A stretch of 64,000 nucleotides of DNA from Paracoccaceae bacterium (GCA_020446815.1 JAGRDY010000014.1:62001-126000), one strand, 5' to 3'; positions 30,811 to 40,994 are shown, counted from the stretch's first letter. Numbers and translations are program-made. The notes: generated by a model not told the origin, from the sequence alone.

Positions 30811-31671
30811 TCAGCCCGGGGGGGCGAAACGCGCCGCGGAATCGGTCAGCATCCGCACCAGCGCGCGGCGCATTTCGGCAAAACGCGGGACATCGGCCAG
30901 ATCGGCATGGCTGGCCACCCAGATCCGCGCCTTCAGGCCCGATACCACGCCCGGCACCCATTCCAGCCGATCGTCCTCTGCCCCCAGAAACGCCGGCAGG
31001 ATCGCCATGCCATCCCCGGCGGCGGCGATTTCGCGCAGGATCAGGAAACTGTCCGCACGCGCCACGATGCGGGCCGGATCGACATTGGCGTCAAGCCAGC
31101 GCCCGGCAACCGACCGCGCCAGCGGCCCCGACAGGCCCAGCCAATGGTCGTTGTCGCGGCACTTGCGGGCAAACGGCGCAAAGCTCAGATCGACCGGCGA
31201 TTCTCCGGCCAGGTCTTCCGGCAATCGTTCAGCGGGGCGAATGGCGATATCCGCGTGGGTCCGCCCCAGATCGAGATGGGCGTTCGAGCTAAGCAGCTCG
31301 ATCCTGAGCGCCGGGGCATCGCTGCGCAACCGGCTGATCATTGGCGGCAGCACATATTGGCAGAAGGAATCCGTCGAGGTGACACGCACCTCGCCCGTCA
31401 GCGGCGCGCGCGCACCTTGCAAAATCCGCCCCACGGCCAGAACCGCCCGTTCGACCTCTCGCGCGGCGTCGATGGTCCGGCGCTGATTGCCCGCCACCGC
31501 ATAGCCGCTCGGGGTCTTGTCGAACAGCGCAACCCCCGCCGCCGCCTCATAGGCAGCGACCCGGCGCAGCACCGTGGCATGATTGACGCCCAGCGACCGG
31601 GCCGCACCGCTGACCGATCCTTGCTCGGCCACGGCGAGGATGAAACGCAGATCGTCCCAGTTAGCGCGCAT
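30811..31671 (-). CDS. LysR family transcriptional regulator
   Basis: A 286-residue LysR-type regulator. The N-terminal winged helix-turn-helix is 'NWDDLRFILAVAEQGSVSGAA' followed by 'SLGVNHATVLRRVAAYE'; the rest is a periplasmic-binding-like effector domain ('ERAVLAVGRILQGA', 'LTGEVRVTSTDSFCQYVLPP', 'LDLGRTHADIAIRPAERLPE'). The segment 'GVNHATVLRRV' resembles the subgroup that also carries diverse effectors. It is divergent from cytochrome c', with about 200 bp between, and may control it, but no operator was identified. Confidence 0.92.
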   Translation of the reverse strand: MRANWDDLRFILAVAEQGSVSGAARSLGVNHATVLRRVAAYEAAAGVALFDKTPSGYAVAGNQRRTIDAAREVERAVLAVGRILQGARAPLTGEVRVTSTDSFCQYVLPPMISRLRSDAPALRIELLSSNAHLDLGRTHADIAIRPAERLPEDLAGESPVDLSFAPFARKCRDNDHWLGLSGPLARSVAGRWLDANVDPARIVARADSFLILREIAAAGDGMAILPAFLGAEDDRLEWVPGVVSGLKARIWVASHADLADVPRFAEMRRALVRMLTDSAARFAPPG

Positions 31672-31874
31672 GATTACCGACCCCTGGCGATGAACTTATT
31701 GTGAATTCCGGCGGTCGAACACCGTAGACCATGACCGAATTTCCCGATTTTCCCGTCTATTTGCTCCTCAAACTTATGCTGTGCAAAAAATCACCAGTAT
31801 CAAGCAGAAATAGCGAATGGCAATTGATTATAGCACAGATATCCTGCCTTCGAACAACAACAGGGAGAAGGCTC

Positions 31875-32336
31875 ATGAAACGGATGCTGGTTGCCACCAC
31901 GGTCGCGGCCATGGCATTGGCCGGATCGGTCATGGGGCAGGATGCGCCTTTCGCAATGCAGATCAAGGCGCGGCAAGGGATCATGGAATACCGGGCGCTG
32001 AATATCGGTGTGCTGGGGGCTATGGCCAAGGGCGAGACGCCTTATGACGCCGCAGCGGCCCAGAAAGCCGCCGACAATCTGGTCATGACGACGATGATCG
32101 ACATGTCCATGCTCTGGCCCGAAGGTTCGGATCATTCGGCCAACCCCGCCTCTACGGCAGATGCCAAGCTGTGGACCGCCGAAGCGGATGTCGCCGGCAA
32201 GGATGCGGCCTTTGCGGCTGCGGCCAAGGCGATGCAGGCTGCCGCGGGCGGCGGGCTTGACGGGGTGAAGGCGGCGATGGGCGACCTTGGCGGCGCGTGC
32301 GGCGGTTGCCACAAGGTTGCGCGCATCCCCAAATGA
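31875..32336 (+). CDS. Cytochrome c' (periplasmic, C-terminal haem)
   Basis: A 153-residue periplasmic haem protein. A signal peptide (MKRMLVATTVAAMALAGSVMG) is cleaved near Gly21-Gln22. The mature part is a four-helix bundle with the single haem motif CGGCH at residues 142-146, followed by 'KVARIPK', the usual cytochrome c' C-terminus; 'ARQGIMEYRALNIGVLGAMA' is the N-terminal helix with the distal Met/aromatic region. Cytochrome c' proteins bind NO and are linked to nitrosative stress protection. AGGGAGAAG precedes the ATG. The frame opens upstream at 31731 but the signal peptide fixes this start. Confidence 0.94.
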   Translation: MKRMLVATTVAAMALAGSVMGQDAPFAMQIKARQGIMEYRALNIGVLGAMAKGETPYDAAAAQKAADNLVMTTMIDMSMLWPEGSDHSANPASTADAKLWTAEADVAGKDAAFAAAAKAMQAAAGGGLDGVKAAMGDLGGACGGCHKVARIPK

Positions 32337-32389
32337 ACTGATACCGGGGCGGATCGTTTCTGCCCCCGGATCAACTTCGGAGCCACGCC

Positions 32390-33280
32390 ATGCGCCGCCT
32401 TGTGACCTTTTTCGCCACCGTGGCGGCTGTCGGGATGGCGGCCTTCTGGTTCGTTACCCGGCCCGACACTCTGCCGCGCGACGCGCTGGCGGGGCTCGTG
32501 GGCGATGAGGCCCGCGGCGAAAGGATATTCTGGGCGGGGGGCTGCGCCTCTTGCCACATGGCGCCGGGGTCCGAAGGCGCCAGGGTGCTTGAACTTGCCG
32601 GCGGGCAGAAATTTCCTTCGCCGTTCGGAACCTTCATCGCGCCCAACATCTCGCCCGATCCTGTCCATGGCATCGGCGGATGGTCTGCCCATGATCTGGC
32701 CAACGCCATGACGCGCGGCGTATCGCCCGCCGGGCAACACTATTTCCCGGTGTTTCCCTACACGAGCTTCGCCAGGGCCCGGTTTCAGGACATCGTGGAT
32801 CTTTACGCCTTTCTTCTCACCCTGCCCGCCGTCGAAACACCAAGCCTGCCGCATGACGTGGGGTTCCCGTTCGATATCCGGCGCGCCATCGGCGTCTGGA
32901 AACGGCTTTTCTTCAACAAGAACTGGGTGGTGTCCGGAGATCTTTCGCCGACCGAGACCCGTGGCCGCTATCTGTCCGAGGCGCTGGCGCATTGCGGCGA
33001 ATGCCACACGCCGCGCAATATTCTGGGCGCAATGGAACGCGACCGCTGGCTTGCCGGTGGCCCGATCCCCGGCGGCAAGGGAAATTTTCCCAACATCACG
33101 CCTGCCAAACTCGACTGGTCCGAAGCCGATATCGTCGAATATCTCACCTCGGGCTTCACGCCCGATTACGACAGCGCCGGTGGGCATATGGCGCTTGTCG
33201 TCGACAACATGGCGCATCTGCCGCCCGAGGACCGCACCGCGATCGCCGCCTATCTCAAGAAGGTGCCCCCCGCCGAATGA
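32390..33280 (+). CDS. Di-haem c-type cytochrome
   Basis: 296 residues with an N-terminal membrane anchor or signal (VTFFATVAAVGMAAFWFV) and two haem motifs, CASCH at residues 52-56 and CGECH at 202-206. Segments 'GTFIAPNISPDPVHGIGGWS' and 'PNITPAKLDWSEADIVEYL' give the two-domain repeat seen in cytochrome subunits of membrane-bound alcohol, gluconate or aldehyde dehydrogenases. No dehydrogenase gene is adjacent, so it may shuttle electrons from cytochrome c' or another donor. It is 53 bp downstream of cytochrome c'. Confidence 0.9.
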   Translation: MRRLVTFFATVAAVGMAAFWFVTRPDTLPRDALAGLVGDEARGERIFWAGGCASCHMAPGSEGARVLELAGGQKFPSPFGTFIAPNISPDPVHGIGGWSAHDLANAMTRGVSPAGQHYFPVFPYTSFARARFQDIVDLYAFLLTLPAVETPSLPHDVGFPFDIRRAIGVWKRLFFNKNWVVSGDLSPTETRGRYLSEALAHCGECHTPRNILGAMERDRWLAGGPIPGGKGNFPNITPAKLDWSEADIVEYLTSGFTPDYDSAGGHMALVVDNMAHLPPEDRTAIAAYLKKVPPAE

Positions 33281-33418
33281 GGCCGCGCCCCGACCGTGAC
33301 GGCGGCGGTCATGCCGATGGCGTTTCGTCACATTACTGGATCACCAGAACCCCGCCGTGGTTTCGGCGCTTCCGGCCTTTTGGCGATGCCTGACGGATCA
33401 GGCGATGGCTGAAACGCG

Positions 33419-34372
33419 TCAGACGTTGGCATGGCGGGCCAGGCGCGCCGCCCTGAGCCGGGCGAAATCTTCGCCCGCGTGATAGCTCGACCGCGTCAGC
33501 GGCGTTGCCGAAACCATCAGGAAGCCCTTGCCATAGGCGGATTTTTCATAAGCGGCGAATTCCTCGGGGGTGACGAAACGGTCAACCCGGTGGTGCTTGG
33601 GCGTCGGTTGCAGATACTGGCCGATGGTCAGAAAATCGATATCGGCGGCCCGCATGTCTTCCATCACCTGCATCACTGCCTGACGATCTTCGCCGAGGCC
33701 CACCATGATGCCGGATTTGGTGAACATCGTCGGATCGAGTTCCTTCACGCGCTGCAACAGGCGCAGCGAATGGAAATAACGCGCGCCCGGGCGCACCTCG
33801 GGGTAAAGCGCCGGTACGGTTTCGAGATTATGGTTGAAGACATCCGGTTTTGCTTTAACGACGATCTCCAACACACTGGGATCGCAGCGGATAAAGTCCG
33901 GCGTAAGGATCTCGATGGTGGTGGCTGGCGATTGCCGGCGAATGGCGCGGATGGTCTGGGCGAAATGCTCGGCCCCGCCATCGGCGATATCGTCACGGTC
34001 GACCGATGTGACCACCACATGCTTCAGGCCCAGTTTCCTGACGGCATCCGCCACACGCCCCGGTTCGAAGATATCGAGGGCTTCGGGGGGCTTGCCGGTG
34101 GCGATGTTGCAAAAGGTGCAGGCGCGGGTGCAGACCTCGCCCATGATCATCATCGTGGCATGGCCCTGCCCCCAGCATTCGCCGACATTGGGGCAGGCCG
34201 CCTCTTCGCAGACCGTCACGAGCTTTTGTTCGCGCATGATGTCGCGGGTTTTCCTGTAGCCCTCCGACACCGGCGCCTTGACGCGAATCCAGTTTGGTTT
34301 TTTCGGTTGCGCCTGATCTGGGCGGCGCGCCTTTTCAGGGTGGCGCTGACCGGGGATGCTGAGGTCTCGCAC
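33419..34372 (-). CDS. lipA: Lipoyl synthase
   Basis: A radical SAM enzyme that inserts two sulfur atoms into the octanoyl chain carried by lipoyl-dependent proteins. The 317-residue protein has the auxiliary cluster cysteines in '[13 protein letters not shown]' and the radical-SAM cluster cysteines in '[13 protein letters not shown]'; '[16 protein letters not shown]', '[14 protein letters not shown]' and '[11 protein letters not shown]' are typical, as is the C-terminal 'SSYHAGEDF'. It is convergent with the cytochrome gene and downstream of the DUF6456 gene by 88 bp. Confidence 0.97.
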   Translation of the reverse strand: MRDLSIPGQRHPEKARRPDQAQPKKPNWIRVKAPVSEGYRKTRDIMREQKLVTVCEEAACPNVGECWGQGHATMMIMGEVCTRACTFCNIATGKPPEALDIFEPGRVADAVRKLGLKHVVVTSVDRDDIADGGAEHFAQTIRAIRRQSPATTIEILTPDFIRCDPSVLEIVVKAKPDVFNHNLETVPALYPEVRPGARYFHSLRLLQRVKELDPTMFTKSGIMVGLGEDRQAVMQVMEDMRAADIDFLTIGQYLQPTPKHHRVDRFVTPEEFAAYEKSAYGKGFLMVSATPLTRSSYHAGEDFARLRAARLARHANV

Positions 34373-34460
34373 GGGGGTGATCCTGCTGTTTCAGATTACC
34401 CTCCAGATAGGCCGTTTCGGATCGGAAGGCAACGCGCCGTGGCGCCTGGTGCCGCCGGCG

Positions 34461-35606
34461 TCAGCCAATCAGTGGCGGCTGCCCGCCATTGATCTCGTCA
34501 TAGTGCCGTTTCAACCGCATCAGCGCGATCCGAAGCACGATCTTTCCGGAGCGCGCCGACCACCCCATGCGCTTTTCGGCCACTTCCAGCCCTTCGAGAA
34601 AGCAGCAGCACCGCAGAACCATGTCGCCCAGCCCCGGGCCCAGATCGCGCAGCGCCGCGGCGACGCGGTTGCGCGCCTGAGACGGGCCTTCGCCGGTCCT
34701 TGAACCCGCGGCAACGCTGCCCCGGTCGCCGGCGGTCAGGAAGCGGTCCCAGTTTTGCGCCACCCGAGGACCCATCTGCGCCAGTTCGAAATCCTCGCGC
34801 AACCGCTCGCCCGCGACCACCAGATCAGGGTGCAGGAAGGGCTTGCCATCCTTTTCCTTGCGCCGCGCCAGAACCGCGAGCGGGCTTTCGGCCAGATTGA
34901 ACCGCATGCGGCGCGGTGTGCCGCCCTTGGCATCCGAGATCGCGCGTTCTTCCCACACACGATGCTGATCGGCGAAGGATGACGGGGCCTCGGCGAAACC
35001 GGTCGCGCGCTGCCCCTGATCGCCAGCCAGCATCCGCTTGAGCGCCGTCCGCCCGGCGCTTGTTATTTCGTATGTCGCGACCCGCCCGTGAGTCCTGGCG
35101 CTGATCCAGTCTTTCAGCGCGAAAGCCTGCGCGATACGTCGCTCGACGACCGCAAGGCGCACAGATCCCTTCAACACCGCCGCCTTTTCCAGATCGGATG
35201 ACACGGCCAGAACCGACCCCACCTCGCACAAACGCCGCAATATGCGCCGCGCCTCGCGGTTTACGGTGGCTTCGTCGGTGATTTCCGCGCTCCGGGAGCG
35301 GATCGGTGCAGTCATGTGGTGAACCTCTTTCGGTTTGTGTGATTCTCGCATGGGTACGGGCCGCCAGTCCTCTGGCGTCGCGCGCCTGTACAATCGGCCG
35401 AGTTCATCAAGCGCCTCATCGACCAGCGGATCATCGCGCAGGTTTTCGTAGGCCCGAACCTTTCGCAAAACCGTCGAGGCATGACAGCCCTCGCTTCTGG
35501 CCAATTCGCGGATCGATCGCCCTTCCTCCGTATGGCGAAGGTAGAGGCGGGCATTGTGCGGCAGCCAGGCGGGGAGCTTGGGGCGGTTTTCCGCTACGAC
35601 AGTCAT
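34461..35606 (-). CDS. DUF6456 protein with N-terminal helix-turn-helix
   Basis: 381 residues. The N-terminus looks DNA-binding: 'LRHTEEGRSIRELARSEGCHASTVLRKVRAYE' spans a helix-turn-helix (about residues 24-55). The C-terminal 150 residues match DUF6456 by motifs remembered from the family: 'FNLAESPLAVLARRKEKDG', 'FLHPDLVVAGERLREDFELAQ' and 'VAQNWDRF', then 'VLRCCCFLEGLEVAEKRMGW'. This family is nearly confined to alphaproteobacteria and has no proven function. A transcriptional or DNA-binding role is inferred. It is divergent from the DUF6477 gene across 217 bp. Confidence 0.8.
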   Translation of the reverse strand: MTVVAENRPKLPAWLPHNARLYLRHTEEGRSIRELARSEGCHASTVLRKVRAYENLRDDPLVDEALDELGRLYRRATPEDWRPVPMRESHKPKEVHHMTAPIRSRSAEITDEATVNREARRILRRLCEVGSVLAVSSDLEKAAVLKGSVRLAVVERRIAQAFALKDWISARTHGRVATYEITSAGRTALKRMLAGDQGQRATGFAEAPSSFADQHRVWEERAISDAKGGTPRRMRFNLAESPLAVLARRKEKDGKPFLHPDLVVAGERLREDFELAQMGPRVAQNWDRFLTAGDRGSVAAGSRTGEGPSQARNRVAAALRDLGPGLGDMVLRCCCFLEGLEVAEKRMGWSARSGKIVLRIALMRLKRHYDEINGGQPPLIG

Positions 35607-35823
35607 TGCTTTCCCTGTGATCCGGAACGATTTGTGACCGCTTTACGTTCTGTTAATACTACCTGAGCGAGCATTTCTTACCTGTTGGTTAACATTATCC
35701 ATGGCCCGGATGTTTCGGGGAAATCTATAAAAAGTGTTAAAATAGTCGTGCGTTGCACGGCAACAATCCGCAACACCCTAAAAAATCGTTTGTTCTTTAG
35801 GTTGTATCAATCAGGAGAATTCA
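35607..35823. promoter_or_regulatory. AT-rich divergent promoter region between DUF6456 and DUF6477
   Basis: The 217 bp are clearly richer in A and T than the flanking genes (for example 'ctataaaaagtgttaaaatag'). They contain isolated TTAA cores near 35653, 35690 and 35735 but no TTAA-N7-TTAA pair. An AGGAG lies about 8 nt before the DUF6477 ATG. No firm -35/-10 assignment was made. Confidence 0.45.
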
Positions 35824-36114
35824 ATGTCCGATCTACTGTCACGGGTGCGTAGCCTTCGTCGTCCGCGCCTGCTGGTCGAGGCCGCCCGCGCGGGGCTTTT
35901 GGCCTATGACCGAAACCGGGACCTGAAGCGGTTGATGCGCGCAAGCAATGCGCCATCCCCCGATCGCGCTGTGGCCGCGTTACTGGCCGAAGAAGAACGT
36001 CTTGAAGAAACCCGCTGCGCCGGGGACGCGCGCTATAGCTTGACCCGCCACATTGATCTTCTGATCGCGATGATGGCCGAAATCCGGCTGCTTCCCGGAA
36101 CCGGCGGCGCGTGA
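35824..36114 (+). CDS. DUF6477 family protein
   Basis: A 96-residue, mostly helical and basic protein: 'LLSRVRSLRRPRLLVEAARAG' at the start and 'GDARYSLTRHIDLLIAMMAE' near the end match, from memory, DUF6477, a small family of Rhodobacterales with no known role. There is no signal peptide or membrane segment. A strong AGGAG ribosome site precedes it. It is divergent from the DUF6456 gene, and convergent with the MttB-family gene. Confidence 0.75.
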   Translation: MSDLLSRVRSLRRPRLLVEAARAGLLAYDRNRDLKRLMRASNAPSPDRAVAALLAEEERLEETRCAGDARYSLTRHIDLLIAMMAEIRLLPGTGGA

Positions 36115-36132
36115 AACCGCGCACATGCCAAA

Positions 36133-36155
36133 GGCCGCCCTGAACGGCTGCGGCC
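36133..36155. terminator. Possible hairpin between convergent DUF6477 and MttB-family genes
   Basis: GGCCGC at 36133-36138 and GCGGCC at 36150-36155 form a perfect 6-bp inverted repeat across an 11-nt loop. There is no T-run on either side, so a terminator role is only a guess based on its place between two convergent genes. Confidence 0.3.
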
Positions 36156-36225
36156 CTGGTCTGCGCCGGTGCGCGCGGTCTTGCCCCTTGCAGTCGCGCC
36201 AGAAAGCGCCAGGGCCGTTTCCACG

Positions 36226-37776
36226 TTACATGAACGCATCCGGCATCGAGGCTTTCTTTCGCGCCACATAATCGTTCAAGGCTTCTTCGATCCCCGCATC
36301 GATGGCCGGTTTGCGGTAATCGTCGAGAAGCTTTTTCACCCGGTTTGCGGCCAGCACGACAGTGTCGCGCGCGCCTTCCTCGTCCCAGGTCTCGAAGGGC
36401 TTGTAATCAAAAAGCTCGGTCCGCCAGAAGGCTTGCTTGAAATTTGCCTGGGTGTGGGCGCAACCGAGATAGTGCCCGCCCGGCCCGACTTCGCGGATGG
36501 CGTCCATCGCCTGGGCATCTTCTGAAATATCAACCCCCTGGGCAAGGCGGTGCAGAACACCGAGCTGGTCGGCATCCATCACGAATTTCTCGAAGGACGA
36601 CACAAGCCCGCCCTCGATCCAGCCACAGGCGTGCAGCATGAAGTTGACCCCGGCCAGCAGCCCCATGTTGAGACTGTTGGCGCTTTCATAGGCGGCTTGC
36701 GCATCGGGCAGCTTCGATCCGGCAAAGGCGCCCGCCGACCGGTAGGGCAGGTTCAGCCGCCGCGCCAGTTGCCCGGCGCCATAGGTGATCAGGCTGGCCT
36801 CGGGCGTGCCGAAGGTCGGCGCCCCGGAATTCATGTCGATCGAGGTGACGAAGGCCCCCATGATCACCGGCGCGCCCTGCCGGACCAGCTGGCTATAGGC
36901 CACGCCCGCAAGCGTTTCGGCCAGCACCTGCGTCAGCGTTCCGGCAACCGATACCGGCGCCATTGCCCCGCCCACGATAAAAGGCGAAACGATGCAGGCC
37001 TGATTGGCCTTCGCATAGACTTCCAGCGCCCCCATCATGATCCCGTCGAAGGTCATCGGGCTGTTGATGTTGACCAGCGAGGTCATCACCGTGTTCTGAT
37101 CGACGAAATCCTCGCCAAAGAGGATTTTCGACATTTCGACCGAATCCGCCGCCCGTCCCGGTTCCGTGACCGACCCCATAAAGGGTTTGTCCGACAGCGT
37201 CATATGCGCCAGCAGCATGTCCAGATGCCGCTTGTTGACCGGCACATCGGTCGGTTCGCAAACCGTGCCACCCGAATGGTGCAGCCACTTCGACATATAG
37301 CCGAGCTTCACGAATTTCTGGAAATCGGCGAGCGTGGCATAACGGCGCCCCCCTTCGGCGTCGCGCACGAAAGGCGGGCCGTAGACCGGCGCCAGCACCA
37401 GCCCCTTGCCGCCGATGGTGACATTGCGTTCGGGGTTGCGGGCATGTTGCACATATGACGAAGGTGCTGTCTTGCACAATTGGCGCGCAAGGCCCCTGGG
37501 GATACGCACCCTTTCGCCCTTCACGTCCGCCCCGGCCGCCTTCCACAATGCCAGCGCACCGGGATTTTCAACGAAATTGACGCCGATTTCCTCCAGAACC
37601 GTCTCGGCATTGCGCTCGATGAGCTCAAGCGCCTCTTCGTTGAGGATCTCCAGGTTTGGAATGTTGCGTTCGATGAACTTCGCGCATTCGATCCGCACCG
37701 CCGTGCGTTCGGCCCGCCGCGCGGCACCGCCACCTGCACCACGGCCGGCACGCCGACGTTCCACCTCTTCGCTCAT
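36226..37776 (-). CDS. Trimethylamine methyltransferase (MttB) family protein, non-pyrrolysine
   Basis: 516 residues matching the MttB superfamily ('EEIGVNFVENPGALALWKAA', 'KLGYMSKWLHHSGGTVCEPTDVP' in part, 'AHMTLSDKPFMGSVTEPGRA', 'GGHYLGCAHTQANFKQAFW'). Classical MttB carries pyrrolysine at an in-frame amber codon; here the frame has no internal TAG. Non-pyrrolysine members include glycine betaine and related quaternary-amine methyltransferases that act with a corrinoid protein. No corrinoid protein gene is adjacent, and the substrate is unknown. The start MSEEVERRRAG at 37776 has GGGAG upstream; the frame is open to 37833. Confidence 0.9.
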   Translation of the reverse strand: MSEEVERRRAGRGAGGGAARRAERTAVRIECAKFIERNIPNLEILNEEALELIERNAETVLEEIGVNFVENPGALALWKAAGADVKGERVRIPRGLARQLCKTAPSSYVQHARNPERNVTIGGKGLVLAPVYGPPFVRDAEGGRRYATLADFQKFVKLGYMSKWLHHSGGTVCEPTDVPVNKRHLDMLLAHMTLSDKPFMGSVTEPGRAADSVEMSKILFGEDFVDQNTVMTSLVNINSPMTFDGIMMGALEVYAKANQACIVSPFIVGGAMAPVSVAGTLTQVLAETLAGVAYSQLVRQGAPVIMGAFVTSIDMNSGAPTFGTPEASLITYGAGQLARRLNLPYRSAGAFAGSKLPDAQAAYESANSLNMGLLAGVNFMLHACGWIEGGLVSSFEKFVMDADQLGVLHRLAQGVDISEDAQAMDAIREVGPGGHYLGCAHTQANFKQAFWRTELFDYKPFETWDEEGARDTVVLAANRVKKLLDDYRKPAIDAGIEEALNDYVARKKASMPDAFM

Positions 37777-37953
37777 GCCCATTCTCCCGATCCGCAAGAC
37801 ATTGCACCTTTTTAGCGCGACCGGCGCGCCCAAAGTAGCGGATTACGTCGCCTTGCGGGCGAAAACGACATGATGGCAACTTCTCCCACGCGCGCACGGC
37901 CGGCACTCCTTGGCCGTGGTCCTGACCACGCCCGCCACGACAGGGATAACCGG

Positions 37954-38238
37954 TCAGCTTTCCTCAAGCACCATGAGATCGCGCTCCGATGCCCCTTTGG
38001 CATGGACGAGCGCCGCCTGGTAATCGGGGCTCTGGTAACAGGCGACGGCGGCCTCGAACGAGGGAAACCGCGCCACGACATTGCGCGGCCGGTCGTTGCC
38101 CTCAAGCTGGAGATACCGCCCGCCACGCGCCAGAAACACCCCGCCATGCTTGGCGATCGCCGGACCCGCGAGGGCGGCGTACTTGCCGTAGGCTTCGGCG
38201 TCGATAACCTTCACATGGGCGATCCACAGCGCGCTCAT
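37954..38238 (-). CDS. DUF1330 domain protein
   Basis: 94 residues of the DUF1330 family, small dimeric ferredoxin-like alpha/beta barrel proteins: '[21 protein letters not shown]', '[17 protein letters not shown]' and '[25 protein letters not shown]' are characteristic. Function is unknown; related dimeric barrels bind small hydrophobic ligands or act as monooxygenases. The ATG overlaps the alaS stop (ATGA), so it is probably co-translated with alaS. Confidence 0.88.
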   Translation of the reverse strand: MSALWIAHVKVIDAEAYGKYAALAGPAIAKHGGVFLARGGRYLQLEGNDRPRNVVARFPSFEAAVACYQSPDYQAALVHAKGASERDLMVLEES

Positions 38239-40898
38239 GACATTCCTCCTATCACGGCTTCGGCGGCCTTTATGGCGGCTTCGGCCTGACTTGCGTCGGC
38301 GCCGCCGGCCTGCGCCATGTCCGGCCTCCCGCCGCCGCCTTTGCCGCCCAGTGCCCCGGCCGCCGCCTTGACGATATCAACCGCCGAAAGCCGCGCCGTC
38401 AAGTCGGTCGTGACACCCGCCGCAGCCGCCGCCCTGCCACCGGTATCGGCGATGACCAACACCGCCCCCGATCCGATGCGCGCCTTCAGATCATCGACGA
38501 TCGCGGGCAAATCCTTGCCCGAAACGCCGGCGACCGACTGGGCGATGAACCCGATTCCGTTGATCCTTCTGATTTCCGGGCCCGACGCCGTCCCGCCGCC
38601 CATCGCCACTTCGCGGCGCAGCTGCGCGAGTTCGTTGCTCAGCGCCTTGCGTTCCTCGAGCAGCGTCTTGACGCGGCCCGCCACCTCGCCGGGCTGTGTC
38701 CTCAGCGCCAGAGCGACTTCGGCCACCCGCCGGTCCTGCGCGCGCAGATGATCCATCGCCGCCGCCCCGGTCAGCGCCTCGATCCTGCGTACCCCCGCCG
38801 ATGACGCCGAATCGCCCAAGGTCACAAAGGCCCCGATATCGCCGGTGCGCGCTACATGCGTGCCCCCGCAAAGTTCCAGCGAATAGGTGCTGCCATCGCT
38901 TCCCTTTCCCGATCCGGCCAGATGGCCCATCGACACCACCCGCACCTCATCGCCGTATTTTTCGCCGAAAAGTGCCTGCGCGCCAAGATTTCTGGCGTCA
39001 TCGGGGGTCATGATGCGCGTCTCGACGGTGCTGTTCTGGCGGATGAATTCATTGACCTCGGTTTCCACCGTCACCAGTTCTTGCGCGCTCAACCCCCTGG
39101 AATGACTGAAATCAAAGCGCAACCTGTCCTCGGCGTTGAGGCTGCCGCGCTGGGCGACATGATCGCCAAGGGTGCGGCGCAGGGCCTCGTGAAGCAGATG
39201 GGTGGCCGAATGGTTGGCCCGGATCGCCCGGCGGCGGTCATGGCTGACCTCGAGCTTGGCCGCCTGTCCGGTGGTCATCGTGCCTTCGGTCACCTCGGCG
39301 ACATGGATGAACACGTTTTGCGATTTACGGGTGTCGGTGACGGCGGCTGTCCCGGTCTCGGTGCGGATCAGCCCGGTATCACCCACCTGACCGCCCGATT
39401 CGGCATAAAACGGGGTCTGATTGACAACGATCTGCACCTTGTCGCCTGCGCCCGCGCCGTCTATCTCGGCGCCGTCACGCACCAGCGCGATGATCTCGCC
39501 CTCTGCGATTTCGGTGTCGTAGCCCAGAAATTCGGTCGCCCCATGCGCTTCGCACAGATCGAACCAGATCGCCGCATCCCTGGTTTCACCGCTTCCCGCC
39601 CAGCTTGCCCGCGCCTTGGCCCTTTGTTCGGCCATGGCCGCGTCGAAGCCGGCGATGTCGACGCAGCGGCCCATTTCGCGCAGCGCATCCTGCGTCAGAT
39701 CGAGCGGAAACCCGTAAGTGTCGTAAAGCCGGAACGCCGCCGCCCCCGGCAGCGGCTGATCCGCGCCGATCTTGCCCAGTTCGTCATCGAGCAGCCTCAG
39801 GCCACGGTCGAGCGTCTGCCTGAAACGTGTCTCTTCCAGCCGCAGCGATTCCTCGACAAGCGCCTGTGCGCGCTGCAATTCGGGGAAGGCCGCGCCCATC
39901 TGACGAACCAGCGCCGGCACCAGCCGGTGCATCAAGGGTTCCTCGGCGCCCAGAAGATGCGCATGGCGCATCGCCCGCCGCATGATCCGCCGCAGGACAT
40001 AGCCGCGCCCCTCGTTCGAGGGCATCACACCATCGGCAATCAGAAAGGATGTCGCGCGCAAATGATCGGCGATCACCCGGTGATGCACCTTGCCCGGCCC
40101 GTCCGGGTCGCTTGACGTGGCATGGGCCGACGCCTCGATCAGGCTGCGCAGCAGATCGGTGTCGTAATTGTCATGCTTGCCTTGCAGCAGCGCCCCGATC
40201 CGCTCCAGCCCCATACCGGTGTCGATCGACTGGTTGGGAAGCGGCACAAGACGGCCGTCGGCGAATTGTTCGTTCTGCATGAAGACGAGGTTCCAGATTT
40301 CGATGAACCGGTCGCCATCCTGATCCTTCGAGCCCGGCGGGCCGCCCCAGACATGATCGCCGTGGTCGTAGAAGATTTCGGTGCAGGGACCGCAGGGGCC
40401 GGTCGGCCCCATCCGCCAGAAATTGTCGTCGGTCGCGATCCGGATGATCCTCTCGTCCGGCAGCCCTGCCGCCTTTTTCCAGATATCCGCCGCCTCGTCA
40501 TCGGTATGATAGACCGTCACCAGCAGCCGGGATTTGTCGATGCCGAAGTCGCGGGTCAGCAATTCCCAGGCATAGGGGATCGCCTCGGATTTGAAGTAAT
40601 CGCCAAAACTGAAATTTCCCAGCATCTCGAAGAAGGTATGGTGGCGCGCGGTATATCCCACATTGTCGAGATCATTGTGCTTGCCGCCGGCGCGCACACA
40701 TTTCTGGCTGGTGGTGGCGCGGCTATAGTCGCGATGCTCGACTCCGGTGAACAGGTTCTTGAACTGCACCATCCCCGAATTGACGAACATCAGTGTCGGA
40801 TCATTGCGCGGCACCAGTGGCGAACTGGCGACGACGCGGTGATCGTTGCGTTTGAAATAATCGAGAAAGGTAGAGCGGATGTCGTTCAGGCTGGGCAT
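38235..40898 (-). CDS. alaS: Alanyl-tRNA synthetase
   Basis: A class II synthetase of 887 residues. The aminoacylation core starts '[18 protein letters not shown]' and '[17 protein letters not shown]'; the editing domain contains the zinc motif '[17 protein letters not shown]' with '[16 protein letters not shown]'; the C-terminal region has the glycine-rich '[16 protein letters not shown]'. Its stop overlaps the DUF1330 ATG. It lies downstream of recA on the same strand, 160 bp away. Confidence 0.98.
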   Translation of the reverse strand: MPSLNDIRSTFLDYFKRNDHRVVASSPLVPRNDPTLMFVNSGMVQFKNLFTGVEHRDYSRATTSQKCVRAGGKHNDLDNVGYTARHHTFFEMLGNFSFGDYFKSEAIPYAWELLTRDFGIDKSRLLVTVYHTDDEAADIWKKAAGLPDERIIRIATDDNFWRMGPTGPCGPCTEIFYDHGDHVWGGPPGSKDQDGDRFIEIWNLVFMQNEQFADGRLVPLPNQSIDTGMGLERIGALLQGKHDNYDTDLLRSLIEASAHATSSDPDGPGKVHHRVIADHLRATSFLIADGVMPSNEGRGYVLRRIMRRAMRHAHLLGAEEPLMHRLVPALVRQMGAAFPELQRAQALVEESLRLEETRFRQTLDRGLRLLDDELGKIGADQPLPGAAAFRLYDTYGFPLDLTQDALREMGRCVDIAGFDAAMAEQRAKARASWAGSGETRDAAIWFDLCEAHGATEFLGYDTEIAEGEIIALVRDGAEIDGAGAGDKVQIVVNQTPFYAESGGQVGDTGLIRTETGTAAVTDTRKSQNVFIHVAEVTEGTMTTGQAAKLEVSHDRRRAIRANHSATHLLHEALRRTLGDHVAQRGSLNAEDRLRFDFSHSRGLSAQELVTVETEVNEFIRQNSTVETRIMTPDDARNLGAQALFGEKYGDEVRVVSMGHLAGSGKGSDGSTYSLELCGGTHVARTGDIGAFVTLGDSASSAGVRRIEALTGAAAMDHLRAQDRRVAEVALALRTQPGEVAGRVKTLLEERKALSNELAQLRREVAMGGGTASGPEIRRINGIGFIAQSVAGVSGKDLPAIVDDLKARIGSGAVLVIADTGGRAAAAAGVTTDLTARLSAVDIVKAAAGALGGKGGGGRPDMAQAGGADASQAEAAIKAAEAVIGGMS

Positions 40899-40994
40899 GG
40901 GCGGGAACCTTGATTGGCGCGATCGGTGTCAGCGCTGGCGTGTTATCCGTTGCGCTGCGCTATGTCCATATTAACGCCTGACCGGCATGGCTCA

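Noticed and set aside
35641-35740. CtrA sites in the DUF6456/DUF6477 promoter region
   Set aside because: Only single TTAA cores occur; none is paired with a second TTAA at 7 nt.
38856-40115. 419-codon plus-strand frame inside alaS
   Set aside because: Antisense shadow of a universally conserved gene.
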